Shown piece after piece: positions 1 to 8,200 of a stretch of 64,000 bases of DNA (positions are counted from its first letter, which is position 1; each line of letters starts with the position of its first letter). Source of the DNA: WHSW01 sp963821025 (GTDB lineage: Bacteria; Actinomycetota; Thermoleophilia; Solirubrobacterales; 70-9); contig CAWGCG010000005.1 in NCBI GenBank assembly GCA_963821025.1, forward strand, positions 496,001 to 560,000, written 5' to 3'. Position numbers and translations under genes: made by a program. The notes below the pieces were generated by a model. That model saw only the letters and a list, made by a program, of their open reading frames with translations. It was not told where the DNA came from and did no database searches.

Positions 1-129
1 GGCGATCGGTTTCCGGTGCAGCGCCAGCGGCGCTAAGATCAGGCGAGTTGGAGGAGGTCGTGGCAGGCGCACTGGGACATAGCGCGATCGGTTGTTGACG
101 AACAAACTCGGAAAAGAGGGGGATCTCGG

Positions 130-492
130 GTGCACACACCGTTCAAGGTGACCTGCGAGCCGGGCGGGCTCATGAGAACGGTGAACGTCCAGGGGGAGCT
201 GGATCAGGGAACCGCGCCGGAGCTACGGATCGCGTTGGGCGATGCGCTCGGAGGCCCCGAGGAGGCCGTGCTCGTCGACCTCAGCGATTGCAACTTCATC
301 GACTCGACCGGGCTCAGCCTGCTGGTCGAGGCGAAGCGCAAGCTCGGCGACGAGCGACGCCGCTTCGGGGTCTGCTGCCCCGATGCCGACGTCCGTCGCC
401 TGCTCGAGCTCACCGGGATCGACCAGGCCGTGGGTCTCTTCGACACCCGCGACCAGGCGGTCACCGGCCTCGGCGTCGGCGCGGCCAGCTGA
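130..492 (+). CDS. STAS-domain anti-sigma factor antagonist
   Basis: Single STAS domain of 120 residues. Family members (SpoIIAA/RsbV) bind a kinase-type anti-sigma factor and are switched by phosphorylation of one serine. The Asp-Ser-Thr at residues 58-60 sits where that serine lies in the family, so Ser59 is the likely switch. GTG start behind a purine-rich GAGGGGGA. A SigB/SigF-type sigma gene lies 0.7 kb away on the other strand, so a partner-switching link is plausible, but no anti-sigma kinase is visible in the window. The 129 bases before this gene hold no recognisable feature. Confidence 0.85.
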   Translation: MHTPFKVTCEPGGLMRTVNVQGELDQGTAPELRIALGDALGGPEEAVLVDLSDCNFIDSTGLSLLVEAKRKLGDERRRFGVCCPDADVRRLLELTGIDQAVGLFDTRDQAVTGLGVGAAS

Positions 493-528
493 GCCGCGCC
501 GTCACCGCCGCCACAACTGCGCGGCGGG

Positions 529-1107
529 CTACGAACCGATCGTCGCCTCGCGCTGGCGGTCGTGGACGCCCTCGGCGATCTCCTCGACCAGCTTCGCGTT
601 GAACGCCTCGAGATCGTCCGGCTTGCGGCTGGTGACCAGCCCGGCATCGACGTGGACCTCCTCGTCGACCCACTCGCCCCCGGCGTTGCGGATGTCGGTC
701 TGCAGGCTCGGCCACGAGGTCAGCGTCCGGCCCTCGACCACGCCGGCCTCGACCAGGGTCCAGGGCCCGTGGCAGATCGCCGCCACCGGCTTGCCGGCCT
801 CGAAGAACGATCGGGTGAACTCGACCGCCTCGGGCACCGTCCGCAGGATGTCGGGGTTGGCGACGCCGCCCGGGAGCACCAGCGCGTCGTAGTCGTTCGG
901 ATCGGCATCGGCCACGGGCTGCGCATCGAACGTGTCGCCCTTGTCGAGATGCTCGAACGCCTGCACCTGTCCCGCGTCGGGAGCGACCAGGACCGGCTCG
1001 CCTCCGGCCTGCTCGACGGCCTCCCACGGGCTGGTCAGCTCGACCTGCTCGACCCCCTCGTTCGCGACCAGGAAAGCCACCTTCTTACCGGCGATGCGAT
1101 CAGCCAT
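529..1107 (-). CDS. DJ-1/PfpI family protein (PfpI/YhbO-like)
   Basis: A 192-residue single-domain protein of the DJ-1/PfpI superfamily, class I glutamine amidotransferase-like fold. The nucleophile elbow Ala-Ile-Cys-His-Gly-Pro (Cys112, His113) is intact, as in PfpI/YhbO-type proteins, which are stress proteins with reported glyoxalase, deglycase or protease activities; the true substrate is not readable here. ATG start preceded by a strong GAGGAGG. It lies downstream of the SigB/SigF-type sigma gene on the same strand with a 91-bp gap, so co-expression in a stress regulon is possible. No signal peptide is seen, so it should be cytoplasmic. Confidence 0.88.
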   Translation of the reverse strand: MADRIAGKKVAFLVANEGVEQVELTSPWEAVEQAGGEPVLVAPDAGQVQAFEHLDKGDTFDAQPVADADPNDYDALVLPGGVANPDILRTVPEAVEFTRSFFEAGKPVAAICHGPWTLVEAGVVEGRTLTSWPSLQTDIRNAGGEWVDEEVHVDAGLVTSRKPDDLEAFNAKLVEEIAEGVHDRQREATIGS

Positions 1108-1198
1108 TTGCTGCCTCCTCGAATCGTCTTTCTCGGTCTCTCGTCAGCTACCCGGCGCAGGTGCGCCCAAGCGCCCGATCGCTGTCAGGTGACCGCCG

Positions 1199-1987
1199 TC
1201 ACGAGCGCGTGGCCGACGGCGGCGTGCCGTACTCGCCCTGCTCGCCGCGAACGGCGGAGAGCAGCTTCCACAGCGCAGCGCGGCTGATCCGCGAGATCTG
1301 CATCTGCGAGACCCCGAGACGCTGGCCGATCTCGCGTTGCGTGAGCTCGTCGACGAAGCGCAGCCGCAGCACCTGCCACTCGCGCTGATCGAGGCCGGCG
1401 TCGAGCGACGCGAGCTCGGCCTCGACCCGGTCGAATCCCGGCTCGCCGACCCCGATCAGCTCCACCGCCGGCATCGACTGCTCGTCGGCCGACCGGGGGG
1501 CGTCGAGCGAGAGGGTCCGACGCGCGTGGCCGGCGGCGAGAGCCTCGAGCACGTCCTCGACCGGGATCTCGAGCTGCTCGGCGACCTGGGCCGCGCTCGG
1601 AAAGCGACCGAGCTCCTCGGTCAATGCAGCGGTCGCGCCGTCGACCTTCATCGTCAGTTCCTGGAGGCCGCGCGGCAGACGCACGTTCCAGACGTGGTCG
1701 CGGAAGTGGCGCCGCAGCTCGCCCAGGATCGTCGGCACCGCATAGGCGGTGAACGGCCCTCCCCGCTCTGGGTCGAAGCCGTCGATCGCCTTGACCAGGC
1801 CAAGGTTGGCGACCTGGATCAGATCGTCCAGCGACTCGGACCGGCGGCGGTAGCGAAACGCGAGCGCGCGGGACAAAGGCAAGAACCGGCGGACGAGCTC
1901 CTCGCGCACGGTGGGCGAGCGGGTTGCCGCGTAGCGTCGCAGCAACGCCTCCTCCTGGTCGAGCCCAAGGGTCGTTGCGGCTTCCAA
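1199..1987 (-). CDS. SigB/SigF-type alternative sigma-70 factor
   Basis: RNA polymerase sigma factor of 262 residues, the usual length for the SigB/SigF/SigG group. Region 2 (about residues 30-95) has the core-binding helix with the Asp-Leu-Ile-Gln-Val-Ala-Asn-Leu-Gly-Leu signature. Region 3 lies at about 105-160, and region 4 with its helix-turn-helix (Thr-Gln-Arg-Glu-Ile-Gly...Gln-Ile-Ser-Arg) is at about 205-250. TTG start with GGAGGT about seven bases upstream. Such factors drive general stress or developmental regulons and are held by an anti-sigma kinase. The nearby STAS gene at 130-492 fits that logic, although the kinase is not in view. Confidence 0.9.
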   Translation of the reverse strand: MEAATTLGLDQEEALLRRYAATRSPTVREELVRRFLPLSRALAFRYRRRSESLDDLIQVANLGLVKAIDGFDPERGGPFTAYAVPTILGELRRHFRDHVWNVRLPRGLQELTMKVDGATAALTEELGRFPSAAQVAEQLEIPVEDVLEALAAGHARRTLSLDAPRSADEQSMPAVELIGVGEPGFDRVEAELASLDAGLDQREWQVLRLRFVDELTQREIGQRLGVSQMQISRISRAALWKLLSAVRGEQGEYGTPPSATRS

Positions 1988-2104
1988 GGTCGGACCTCCA
2001 GGTTTGGGGTGGTCACGTTGCTAGTGACCAACCCCGAGTTCCGGGGAGATCCCTTGGGCGCCGTCGATTGTACTCGGCCGGGCGACGCCGACAGGTCCGC
2101 TACC

Positions 2105-2272
2105 TCAATCCGAGTCCTCGGAGGCGGCCTCCTCCTGCTGGCGGTGGCTGAGGGCCTCCTCGTCGACGTCGGGATTGCCCTGCGACCCGGCATCCCCGCC
2201 GGCCTCGCCCGGCGGTTGGGTGGCGCGCTCGTCCTCGTGCTCGGCGGCCTGGTCGGGATGCTCTGCTTCCAT
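2105..2272 (-). CDS. small acidic hypothetical protein (55 aa)
   Basis: A 55-residue, strongly acidic, Gln/Glu/Asp-rich peptide with no predicted membrane segment and probably disordered. It begins at an ATG at 2272 and lies upstream of the sigma-factor gene on the same strand, divergent from the epimerase gene at 2330. The ribosome binding site is weak and no family is recognised. Support is the intact frame in an otherwise gene-free gap, and a composition like the small acidic peptides common in high-GC actinobacteria. It could be non-coding. Confidence 0.35.
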   Translation of the reverse strand: MEAEHPDQAAEHEDERATQPPGEAGGDAGSQGNPDVDEEALSHRQQEEAASEDSD

Positions 2273-2329
2273 CGACCATGGCCTACCCTGCCCGCCGTGC
2301 CGCAAACGAGGCTGATCTAACCTGACCCG

Positions 2330-3313
2330 GTGGCCGCGGTCCCAGCCAGCGCCTTCGTCACCGGCGGATCCGGGTTCATCGGCGGACGGCTGATCGAGCG
2401 CCTGGTGGCCGAGGGCTGCTCGGTCCGCGCCCTGGCTCGCTCCGACCGCTCGGCGGCAACCGTCGAGGCGCTGGGAGCGACGCCGGTCCGCGGCGAGCTC
2501 GCCGACCCGACGGCGATGGCCGCCGGGGCCGAGGGCTGCGAGCTGGCCTTCCACCTCGCCGCCCACCTGGGTCAGTGGGGCCGTCGCGAGGACTTCGTCG
2601 CCGGCAACGTGGTCGGGACCGAGAACGCGCTCGAGGCGTGCCGGGCTGCGCGGGTGCGGCGCTTCGTCCACTGCGGCACCGAGGCAGCGCTGATCGCCGG
2701 AGAGCCCCTGCACGAGGTCGACGAGACGGCGCCCTTGCGACCGGACTCCAAGGCCCTCTACGCGGCGACCAAGGCGATGGCCGAGCAGCTCGTCCGCGAT
2801 GCCGATGGCGATCGAATCGAGACGGTCGTCGTCCGGCCGCGGCTCGTCTGGGGTCCCGGCGACACGACCTTGTTGCCCGGGATCGCGGCGGCGGTCGAGG
2901 CGGGCAGGTTCGCCTGGGTCGGCGGTGGGGACCAGCTCACCGCGAGCACCCACGTCGACAACGTGGTCGAGGGGCTGCTGCTCGGTGCCGAGCGCGGATC
3001 GCCCGGCGAGGCCTACTTCGTCACCGACGGCGAGCCGGTCGTCTTTCGCCAGTTCATCTCGCAGCTGCTCGAGACCCGAGGGGTCGAGCCGCCGACCCGG
3101 TCGGTGCCGGCGGGGCTCGCGGGCGCGGTCGCGGCCGCAGCCGAGACCGCGTGGCGGCTGCTCCCCCTCGGCGGCGAGCCGCCGCTGACCCGGTTCGCGG
3201 TCTGGCTCTCCTCGCAGGAATGCACGATCGAGATCACCAAGGCGCGCACCGAGCTCGGCTACGAGCCGGTGATCTCGCGCGAGGCCGGGCTGGCGGCGCT
3301 GCGAGCCGGCTAG
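2330..3313 (+). CDS. NAD(P)-dependent epimerase/3-beta-HSD-like extended SDR
   Basis: Extended short-chain dehydrogenase of 327 residues. The nucleotide-binding Gly-x-x-Gly-x-x-Gly loop is at residues 12-18 and the catalytic Tyr145-x-x-x-Lys149 pair is present. The fold resembles NAD-dependent epimerases and 3-beta-hydroxysteroid dehydrogenases; the substrate cannot be read. GTG start at 2330. The stop overlaps by four bases the stop of the MerR-type gene on the opposite strand, so the two converge tail to tail. It stands apart from the catabolic genes on the minus strand that follow. Confidence 0.85.
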   Translation: MAAVPASAFVTGGSGFIGGRLIERLVAEGCSVRALARSDRSAATVEALGATPVRGELADPTAMAAGAEGCELAFHLAAHLGQWGRREDFVAGNVVGTENALEACRAARVRRFVHCGTEAALIAGEPLHEVDETAPLRPDSKALYAATKAMAEQLVRDADGDRIETVVVRPRLVWGPGDTTLLPGIAAAVEAGRFAWVGGGDQLTASTHVDNVVEGLLLGAERGSPGEAYFVTDGEPVVFRQFISQLLETRGVEPPTRSVPAGLAGAVAAAAETAWRLLPLGGEPPLTRFAVWLSSQECTIEITKARTELGYEPVISREAGLAALRAG

Positions 3314-4029
3314 CTTCGGTCGCGGTCGAGCTCGTCGGCGAGCAGCTTCGCGTGCAGGGCGCCGATCAGCGCCGGAAACGGCGCGGCGCCGCCGGCGACC
3401 AGATCGGCGGCGCGCTCGCTGTCGAGCGCGGCGAAGCGCTCGACAAGCAGCTCGAGCTCGTCGGCGATCACCGGCTCGAGCCCCCGCATCAGGCGGGCGA
3501 CATCGCGCGCGCCGAAGCCGGTGGTCTCGTTCCAGCCGGCGCTGCGAAATTGCGACACCGCCTCGACGATCCGGACCTCGCTCGCCGAGTAGCCGTTTGC
3601 GGTCGGCGCCAGAACGCCGACCTCCGCGAGGCGGTCGAGGGCCCGCTCGGGGATCTCGAAGCGCTCCAACAGCTGCGCGCGAGGAGTGCGCTGTCGCTCG
3701 GGAGCCAGGGCGCGCGCGACCAAGACGTCGCCCGCGTCGGCGAGCGAACGCAGGCGCTCGAGGTCGCCGTCGGCGGAGTCGAGCAGCTGCTTGATCACCT
3801 TCAGCGGCATGAACCGGTCCTCCTGCAGCCGCTTGATCAGCCGGATCCGCTCGACAAAGTCGGCCGGGTAGTAGGCCATGTTGCGCGAGGTCTTCAGCGG
3901 CTCGGGCAACAGCCCCTCGCGCAGGTAGTGGCGAACGGTGGCGACGGGCACCTCGGCTCGCTCGGCCAGCTCCGAGATCTTGATCAGGTCGTCGCTGGCC
4001 GCCGGCCGCTCGCCGCTCGCCGTGCTCAT
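3310..4029 (-). CDS. MerR-family transcriptional regulator
   Basis: A 239-residue regulator with an N-terminal MerR winged-helix domain at about residues 13-85: helix-turn-helix, then Tyr-Tyr-Pro-Ala-Asp. It is followed by a C-terminal effector region of about 150 residues without a conserved Cys metal site, so it probably senses an organic ligand such as an acyl-CoA. The ATG at 4029 overlaps the stop of the upstream CoA-transferase gene (ATGA), so the pair is translationally coupled. It likely regulates the CoA-transferase/BKACE/carboxylase genes that precede it on the minus strand. The ligand is inference only. Confidence 0.85.
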   Translation of the reverse strand: MSTASGERPAASDDLIKISELAERAEVPVATVRHYLREGLLPEPLKTSRNMAYYPADFVERIRLIKRLQEDRFMPLKVIKQLLDSADGDLERLRSLADAGDVLVARALAPERQRTPRAQLLERFEIPERALDRLAEVGVLAPTANGYSASEVRIVEAVSQFRSAGWNETTGFGARDVARLMRGLEPVIADELELLVERFAALDSERAADLVAGGAAPFPALIGALHAKLLADELDRDRS

Positions 4030-5276
4030 GACAGGAACGGCTCCTGACCGCTGCGGGCGTTGAGGCCGCCGGCGGCACCTGACTCGAGCAGGCCATCTAC
4101 CTCGTCCTCCGAGAGCCCGGCTTCTCTGAGCACATCCACCGTGTGCTCGCCGAGGGCCGGCGCCGCGCGCGTTGGATCGGCGGGCGTGCGCGAGAGCTTC
4201 ACCGGGTGGCCGAGCAGGCGAACCGGCCCGAGCTCGGGCTGGGAGACCTCGACCACCATCTCGCGGGCGCGGACGAGGTCGGAATCGAGCGCTTCGTCGA
4301 GATCGAGCACCGGCTCGATGCAGCAGTCGTGCTCGTCGTTGAAGGTGGCCCACTCGTCCCTGCTCCGGCTCCCGAACACCGCCGCAACGGCTGCGTGGCC
4401 GTCTGAGCCCGGCCTCGCGAACTGGTGCTCGACCAGGTCGGGCCGGTCCACCCCGGCGCAGAAGGCCTGCCAGAACTTGGGCTCGAGCGCCCCACAGCTG
4501 ACCCAGCCGTCGGCGCACTGATACGGCAGGTAGCAGGCGACCCCGCCGTTGAGCATCTCGGCGCCGCGTTGCGGCACGCGGCCGTCGCGCAGGAAGGCGG
4601 CGGCGACCATCGCCAGCCAGGAGAGGGCCCCATCGGTCATCGATACGTCGACCAGCTGCCCCGCCCCCGAGCGCCCGCGTTCGTGGACCGCGGCGAGGAT
4701 CCCGAAGACCGCCATCAGCCCTCCGCCGCCGAGGTCGGCGACCTGGCCGGCGGAGGAGACCGGGGGACCGCCGGCGGCGCCGGTCAGCCCGAGCAGACCG
4801 TTGAGTGCGAGGTAGTTGGTGTCGTGCCCGGCGCGCCCGCTGTTCGGGCCCTCGAGGCCGTAGCCGGTAATCGCGCAATAGACGATCCGCGGGTTTCGCT
4901 CGCGCAGCCGCGCATAGCCGACCCCGAGCCGATCGAGGACGCCCGGGCGAAAGCTCTCGAGCACGACGTCCGCGCCCTCGACCAGACGCAGGAACGCCTC
5001 GCGCCCGCTCTCGCTCTTGAGGTCGATCCTGACCGAACGCTTGCCCCGGTTCAAGGAGAGGTAGAGAGCGGAGCGGGTGCCTAGCGGCTGCTGGGCGTCG
5101 TCACCGTAATAAGGCGGTGCCCAGCGAACGTAGTCCCCCATCGCGGTGTCCTCCACCTTGATCACGTCGGCGCCCAGGTCGGCGAGCAGCAGGCTCGCGA
5201 ATCCGCCCGGCAGCAGGCGGCTGAGGTCGAGGACGCGGAGATCGCTAAGCGGCAGCTCGCTCACGCTTGGGCACAC
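4026..5276 (-). CDS. CaiB/BaiF-type (class III) CoA-transferase
   Basis: Family III CoA-transferase of 416 residues, the usual length. These enzymes move CoA between acyl acids through an aspartyl-CoA thioester; the catalytic Asp152 sits in the Gly-His-Asp-x-Asn-Tyr motif. The GTG at 5276 gives a 32-bp overlap with the upstream BKACE gene; a second GTG at 5264 (residue 5) is an equally good start. Downstream it is coupled by ATGA to the MerR-type regulator. With the neighbouring BKACE, carboxyltransferase and enoyl-CoA hydratase it forms a CoA-ester catabolic set. The substrate is unknown. Confidence 0.9.
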   Translation of the reverse strand: MCPSVSELPLSDLRVLDLSRLLPGGFASLLLADLGADVIKVEDTAMGDYVRWAPPYYGDDAQQPLGTRSALYLSLNRGKRSVRIDLKSESGREAFLRLVEGADVVLESFRPGVLDRLGVGYARLRERNPRIVYCAITGYGLEGPNSGRAGHDTNYLALNGLLGLTGAAGGPPVSSAGQVADLGGGGLMAVFGILAAVHERGRSGAGQLVDVSMTDGALSWLAMVAAAFLRDGRVPQRGAEMLNGGVACYLPYQCADGWVSCGALEPKFWQAFCAGVDRPDLVEHQFARPGSDGHAAVAAVFGSRSRDEWATFNDEHDCCIEPVLDLDEALDSDLVRAREMVVEVSQPELGPVRLLGHPVKLSRTPADPTRAAPALGEHTVDVLREAGLSEDEVDGLLESGAAGGLNARSGQEPFLS

Positions 5277-6138
5277 CCAACACCTCGCGGGCCTCGGCGA
5301 CCGATGCCGGGCGCCGCCCGACGTCCTCGGCCATCTGGCGCGCCTTGGCGATCAGCTCGCCGTTCGATCTCGCCATCACCCCGTTCGGCAGGTAGAGGTT
5401 GTCCTCGAGGCCGGCGCGAACGTTGCCGCCGAGCGTCAGAGCGGCCGCCAGCAGTCGCCACTGCTCGCGTGAGACGCCGATCAGCTGCCAGTTGGCACCG
5501 CCATGCGGGCCGCCGGGGATCTGGTCCGCCATCACCCCTACGTTCCTGGTGGTCGCGCGAATCCCGCCGGTGACCCCCATCACCAGCGAGATCTGGTGCG
5601 GCTCGGAGATCAGCTCCATGTCGATCAACGGGTCGAGATTGGCGACGTGCCCGGCGTCGAAGCACTCGTGCTCGGGCTTGATCCGAAGCTCGCGCATCGC
5701 CGTCAGGAACTCGATGATCGTCTCGAACGAGTTCTCGAACACGGCCTCGAAGACGAAGTCCTTGCGCCGCCGCGAGTACTTGGCGTAGTTCATCGAACTC
5801 ATGTTCAGCGCCGCGACGTCGGGACGCAGCTCGCGCAGGTAGGCGATCCGCTTCTCCAGTCCAACCCCGATCGCGCCGGTCGAGTAGTTGACGATCACGT
5901 CGCCGACCTCGGCGAGGATCGCCTCGGTGATCGCGCGGAAGTCCTCGATCTCATAGCTCGGCACGCCCTCCGGCGTCCGCGCGTGGATGTGGATCTGCGA
6001 AGCCCCCTCGTCGACAGCTCGCCGCGCCTCGGCCGCGTACTCCTGCGGCGTGTACGGAATCGCCGGGCACTGCTCGCGATTGGCGATCGCTCCGCTGATG
6101 CTGCAGCTGAGGATCACCGTGTCCTCGGAGGGGCTCAT
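5245..6138 (-). CDS. BKACE family (DUF849) beta-keto acid cleavage enzyme
   Basis: A 297-residue member of the beta-keto acid cleavage enzyme family, typified by the 3-keto-5-aminohexanoate cleavage enzyme. The family condenses a beta-keto acid with acetyl-CoA to give acetoacetate and a new CoA ester, using a divalent metal. The metal-binding His50-x-His52 and the TIM-barrel pattern are visible. It overlaps the downstream CoA-transferase. Its upstream side has been changed by a heptamer-flanked four-helix-bundle gene on the other strand, which now separates it from the carboxyltransferase gene. The ribosome binding site is weak (residual GAGC). Confidence 0.88.
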   Translation of the reverse strand: MSPSEDTVILSCSISGAIANREQCPAIPYTPQEYAAEARRAVDEGASQIHIHARTPEGVPSYEIEDFRAITEAILAEVGDVIVNYSTGAIGVGLEKRIAYLRELRPDVAALNMSSMNYAKYSRRRKDFVFEAVFENSFETIIEFLTAMRELRIKPEHECFDAGHVANLDPLIDMELISEPHQISLVMGVTGGIRATTRNVGVMADQIPGGPHGGANWQLIGVSREQWRLLAAALTLGGNVRAGLEDNLYLPNGVMARSNGELIAKARQMAEDVGRRPASVAEAREVLGVPKRERAAA

Positions 6139-6159
6139 CAGCTCGCTTCGCTCGCAGTC

Positions 6160-6185
6160 GTTAGTTGATGGTTGTTAGTTGTTAG
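6160..6185 (+). repeat. left heptamer array flanking the four-helix-bundle gene
   Basis: Two perfect copies of TTGTTAG (6172-6178 and 6179-6185), preceded by TTAGTTG and a four-base spacer. The complementary array CTAACAA lies at 6574-6599, so the two arrays form imperfect terminal inverted repeats around the 6222-6587 gene. Heptamer arrays of another sequence occur elsewhere in this window. Confidence 0.8.
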
Positions 6186-6201
6186 GGGGCGAGTACGACG
6201 C

Positions 6202-6216
6202 GTCGAGGGACTCGAC
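6202..6216 (+). promoter_or_regulatory. hairpin covering the Shine-Dalgarno of the four-helix-bundle gene
   Basis: Perfect six-base inverted repeat GTCGAG/CTCGAC with a GGA loop, ending five bases before the ATG at 6222. The only Shine-Dalgarno-like sequence (GAGGGA) lies in the left arm and loop, so folding could limit translation. A regulatory role is inference. Confidence 0.4.
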
Positions 6217-6221
6217 CGAAC

Positions 6222-6587
6222 ATGTCGAGCTTTCGCGATCTGATCGCCTATCAACGCGCAACCGTGCTCGCCGATGATCTGCGCCATGCCGTCCAGTCCT
6301 GGCCAAGCCTTGATCGCTGGACCATCGGCGTCCAGCTGATCCGGTCCGCGGACTCGATCGGTGCGAACATCGCAGAGGGTTTCGGCCGGGCGTCTCTGGC
6401 CGATCAGCAGCGCTTCCTGTTGTTTGCTCGCGGGTCTGCCTACGAACTCCAACACTGGGTCGAGCGAGCGGTTGCCCGATCGCTTCTGAATGAAGAGGGG
6501 TATCGGGCTCGGGCCTGGGAGGTAGGCCGACTTGTCAATGGCCTCCATCGAGCGCATCGTGCTCGCAGCCGGGCAACTAACAACTAA
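6222..6587 (+). CDS. four-helix-bundle protein (23S rRNA IVP/S23-like family)
   Basis: A 121-residue all-helical protein of the family annotated as four helix bundle or 23S rRNA intervening-sequence protein (TIGR02436-like). It shows the typical N-terminal Phe-Arg-Asp-Leu-x-x-Tyr-Gln-Arg-Ala and the central Ser-Ile-x-x-Asn-Ile-Ala-Glu-Gly-Phe-Gly-Arg motif. Family members have been found in rRNA intervening sequences; the bAvd proteins of diversity-generating retroelements share the fold. Molecular function is unknown. It lies alone on the plus strand inside a minus-strand catabolic operon. Its last residues and stop codon fall inside the right heptamer array, suggesting gene and repeats form one unit. 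Confidence 0.85.
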   Translation: MSSFRDLIAYQRATVLADDLRHAVQSWPSLDRWTIGVQLIRSADSIGANIAEGFGRASLADQQRFLLFARGSAYELQHWVERAVARSLLNEEGYRARAWEVGRLVNGLHRAHRARSRATNN

Positions 6588-6599
6588 ACAACTAACAAC
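6574..6599 (+). repeat. right heptamer array flanking the four-helix-bundle gene
   Basis: CTAACAA, CTAAACAA and CTAACAA in a row, the reverse complement of the TTGTTAG units at 6172-6185. The array includes the last codons and TAA stop of the four-helix-bundle gene and ends nine bases before the stop of the carboxyltransferase gene on the other strand. Confidence 0.8.
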
Positions 6600-6607
6600 G
6601 CCGTTCT

Positions 6608-8182
6608 TCATACCGGCATCACCCCATGCTTCCGCCACGGCCGCTCCACCCGTTTCGTTTTCGCCATCCGCAAGCCGCGGATGATCATCGGCCTGGTCTC
6701 GCGCGGGTCGATCACGTCATCGATCATCGCGTTGCGCGCGGCGATGTAGGGGTCGATGATCTTGCGGACCGTGTCGAGCATCTCCTCGCGAGTCTTGTCC
6801 GGGTCGTCGGAGGCCTCGATCGCCGAGCGGCCGATGATGTTGACCGCGCCCTCGGCGCCCATCACCGAGATCTCGGCGCTCGGCCAGGCGACGATCAGAT
6901 CGGGCTCATACGCCTTGCCGTTCATCACGTAGTACCCGGCGCCGTAGGCCTTGCGGATCACCACGGTGATCTTCGGCACCGTGGCCCGTGAGATCGCGTA
7001 GAGCATCTTCGCCCCGTGGCGGATGATCCCCGCGTGCTCGGTCTTCGAGCCGACCATGAAGCCGGGCACGTCTTGGAGGAAGACCAGCGGGATCTCGAAG
7101 GCGTCGCAGAGGTTGACGAACCGCGCCGCCTTGTCGGCCGAGTCGTTCTCGAGGATGCCTCCCAGGTGCTTCGGCTGGCTGGCGACGATCCCCACCGGCT
7201 GGCAGCCGAAACGCGCCAGGCAGGTGATGATCGTCCTCGCGAACCTCGGCTTGATGTCGAAGTACTCGCCGTCGTCGACGATCTCGCGGATCACCTCGTA
7301 CATGTCATAGGGCTGGCGCGACGACTCGGGCACGATCTCGAGCAGCCGCTCCGACATCCGGTCGTCCGGGTCGCCGGTCTCGCGCAGCGGCGGCTTTTGC
7401 TCGCAGTTGGAGGGAAAGAAGGAGAGATAGGTCTTGACCGCCTCGATGCACTCGGCGTCGTCCTTTACCTCGAGGTCCCCGACTCCGGACTTGCGGCAAT
7501 GGACCTTGGCGCCGCCGAGGTCCTCCATCGAGATCTCCTCACCGGTGACCGCCTTGGTCAGGTGCGGTCCGGCGAGCGCCATCGCTCCCTGGCCGACCAC
7601 CATCGGGACGAAGTCCGAGAGCCCGGGAATGTAGGCGGTGCCGGCGGCGCAGGGACCGAGCATCGCCGCCACCAAGGGCACCACGCCCGACATCGTCACC
7701 TCCTCGCGAAACAGGTGGCCCGAGCCCGCGAACAGCGATCCGGACGCCTCCTGGATCCGCGCTCCCGCCGAGTCGAGCAGCCAGATCAACGGGATTCGCT
7801 TCTGCAGGGCGAGCTCCCGCAGCCGCGTCACCTTGAGCTCGCCGGTCATCCCCATCGATCCCGCCATCACGGTGAAGTCGTATGCGGCGATTGCGCACGG
7901 GCGACCATCGACGTCGCCCCAGCCGGTGACCACGCCGTCGGCGGGGGCCTCCCTGCCGTCCATCGAGCGTTGCGAGAAGTGCGGGCCGGCGTGGATGCCG
8001 AGCTCGACGAAGCTGCCCTCGTCGACCAGCAGCTCGATCCGCTCGCGGGCGGTCAGCTTGCCTGCGGCATGCTGCTTGGCGATCTTCTCCTCGCCGCCGC
8101 CGAGCTTTGCCGTTTCGCGGCGCGAATGGAGCTCGTCGGCGAGGGCGCGAAGGCCATTCGGTTGGTTCGGAGGTTCGCTCAT
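6608..8182 (-). CDS. acyl-CoA carboxylase carboxyltransferase (beta) subunit
   Basis: A 524-residue carboxyltransferase of the propionyl-/methylcrotonyl-/geranyl-CoA carboxylase beta family, with both crotonase-fold halves (about 30-270 and 280-515). These subunits transfer the carboxyl group from carboxybiotin to an acyl-CoA. Biotin carboxylase is not in the window, and the only biotinyl carrier is the 71-aa protein at 25993, so partners must come from elsewhere. It precedes an apparent BKACE/CoA-transferase run, now split by the four-helix-bundle gene. The acyl-CoA specificity cannot be stated from sequence alone. Confidence 0.9.
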   Translation of the reverse strand: MSEPPNQPNGLRALADELHSRRETAKLGGGEEKIAKQHAAGKLTARERIELLVDEGSFVELGIHAGPHFSQRSMDGREAPADGVVTGWGDVDGRPCAIAAYDFTVMAGSMGMTGELKVTRLRELALQKRIPLIWLLDSAGARIQEASGSLFAGSGHLFREEVTMSGVVPLVAAMLGPCAAGTAYIPGLSDFVPMVVGQGAMALAGPHLTKAVTGEEISMEDLGGAKVHCRKSGVGDLEVKDDAECIEAVKTYLSFFPSNCEQKPPLRETGDPDDRMSERLLEIVPESSRQPYDMYEVIREIVDDGEYFDIKPRFARTIITCLARFGCQPVGIVASQPKHLGGILENDSADKAARFVNLCDAFEIPLVFLQDVPGFMVGSKTEHAGIIRHGAKMLYAISRATVPKITVVIRKAYGAGYYVMNGKAYEPDLIVAWPSAEISVMGAEGAVNIIGRSAIEASDDPDKTREEMLDTVRKIIDPYIAARNAMIDDVIDPRETRPMIIRGLRMAKTKRVERPWRKHGVMPV

Positions 8183-8200
8183 CGCCTCGTCACTCGACCC

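Noticed and set aside
2273..4096. A long minus-strand open frame opposite the epimerase and through the MerR-type gene
   Set aside because: Its Arg/Gly/Ala-rich sequence has no family character and runs through two well-supported genes; only its last 55 codons lie in a gap and are listed separately.
6138..6638. Minus-strand frame opposite the four-helix-bundle gene
   Set aside because: It has no family resemblance and is complementary to a well-supported gene with conserved motifs.
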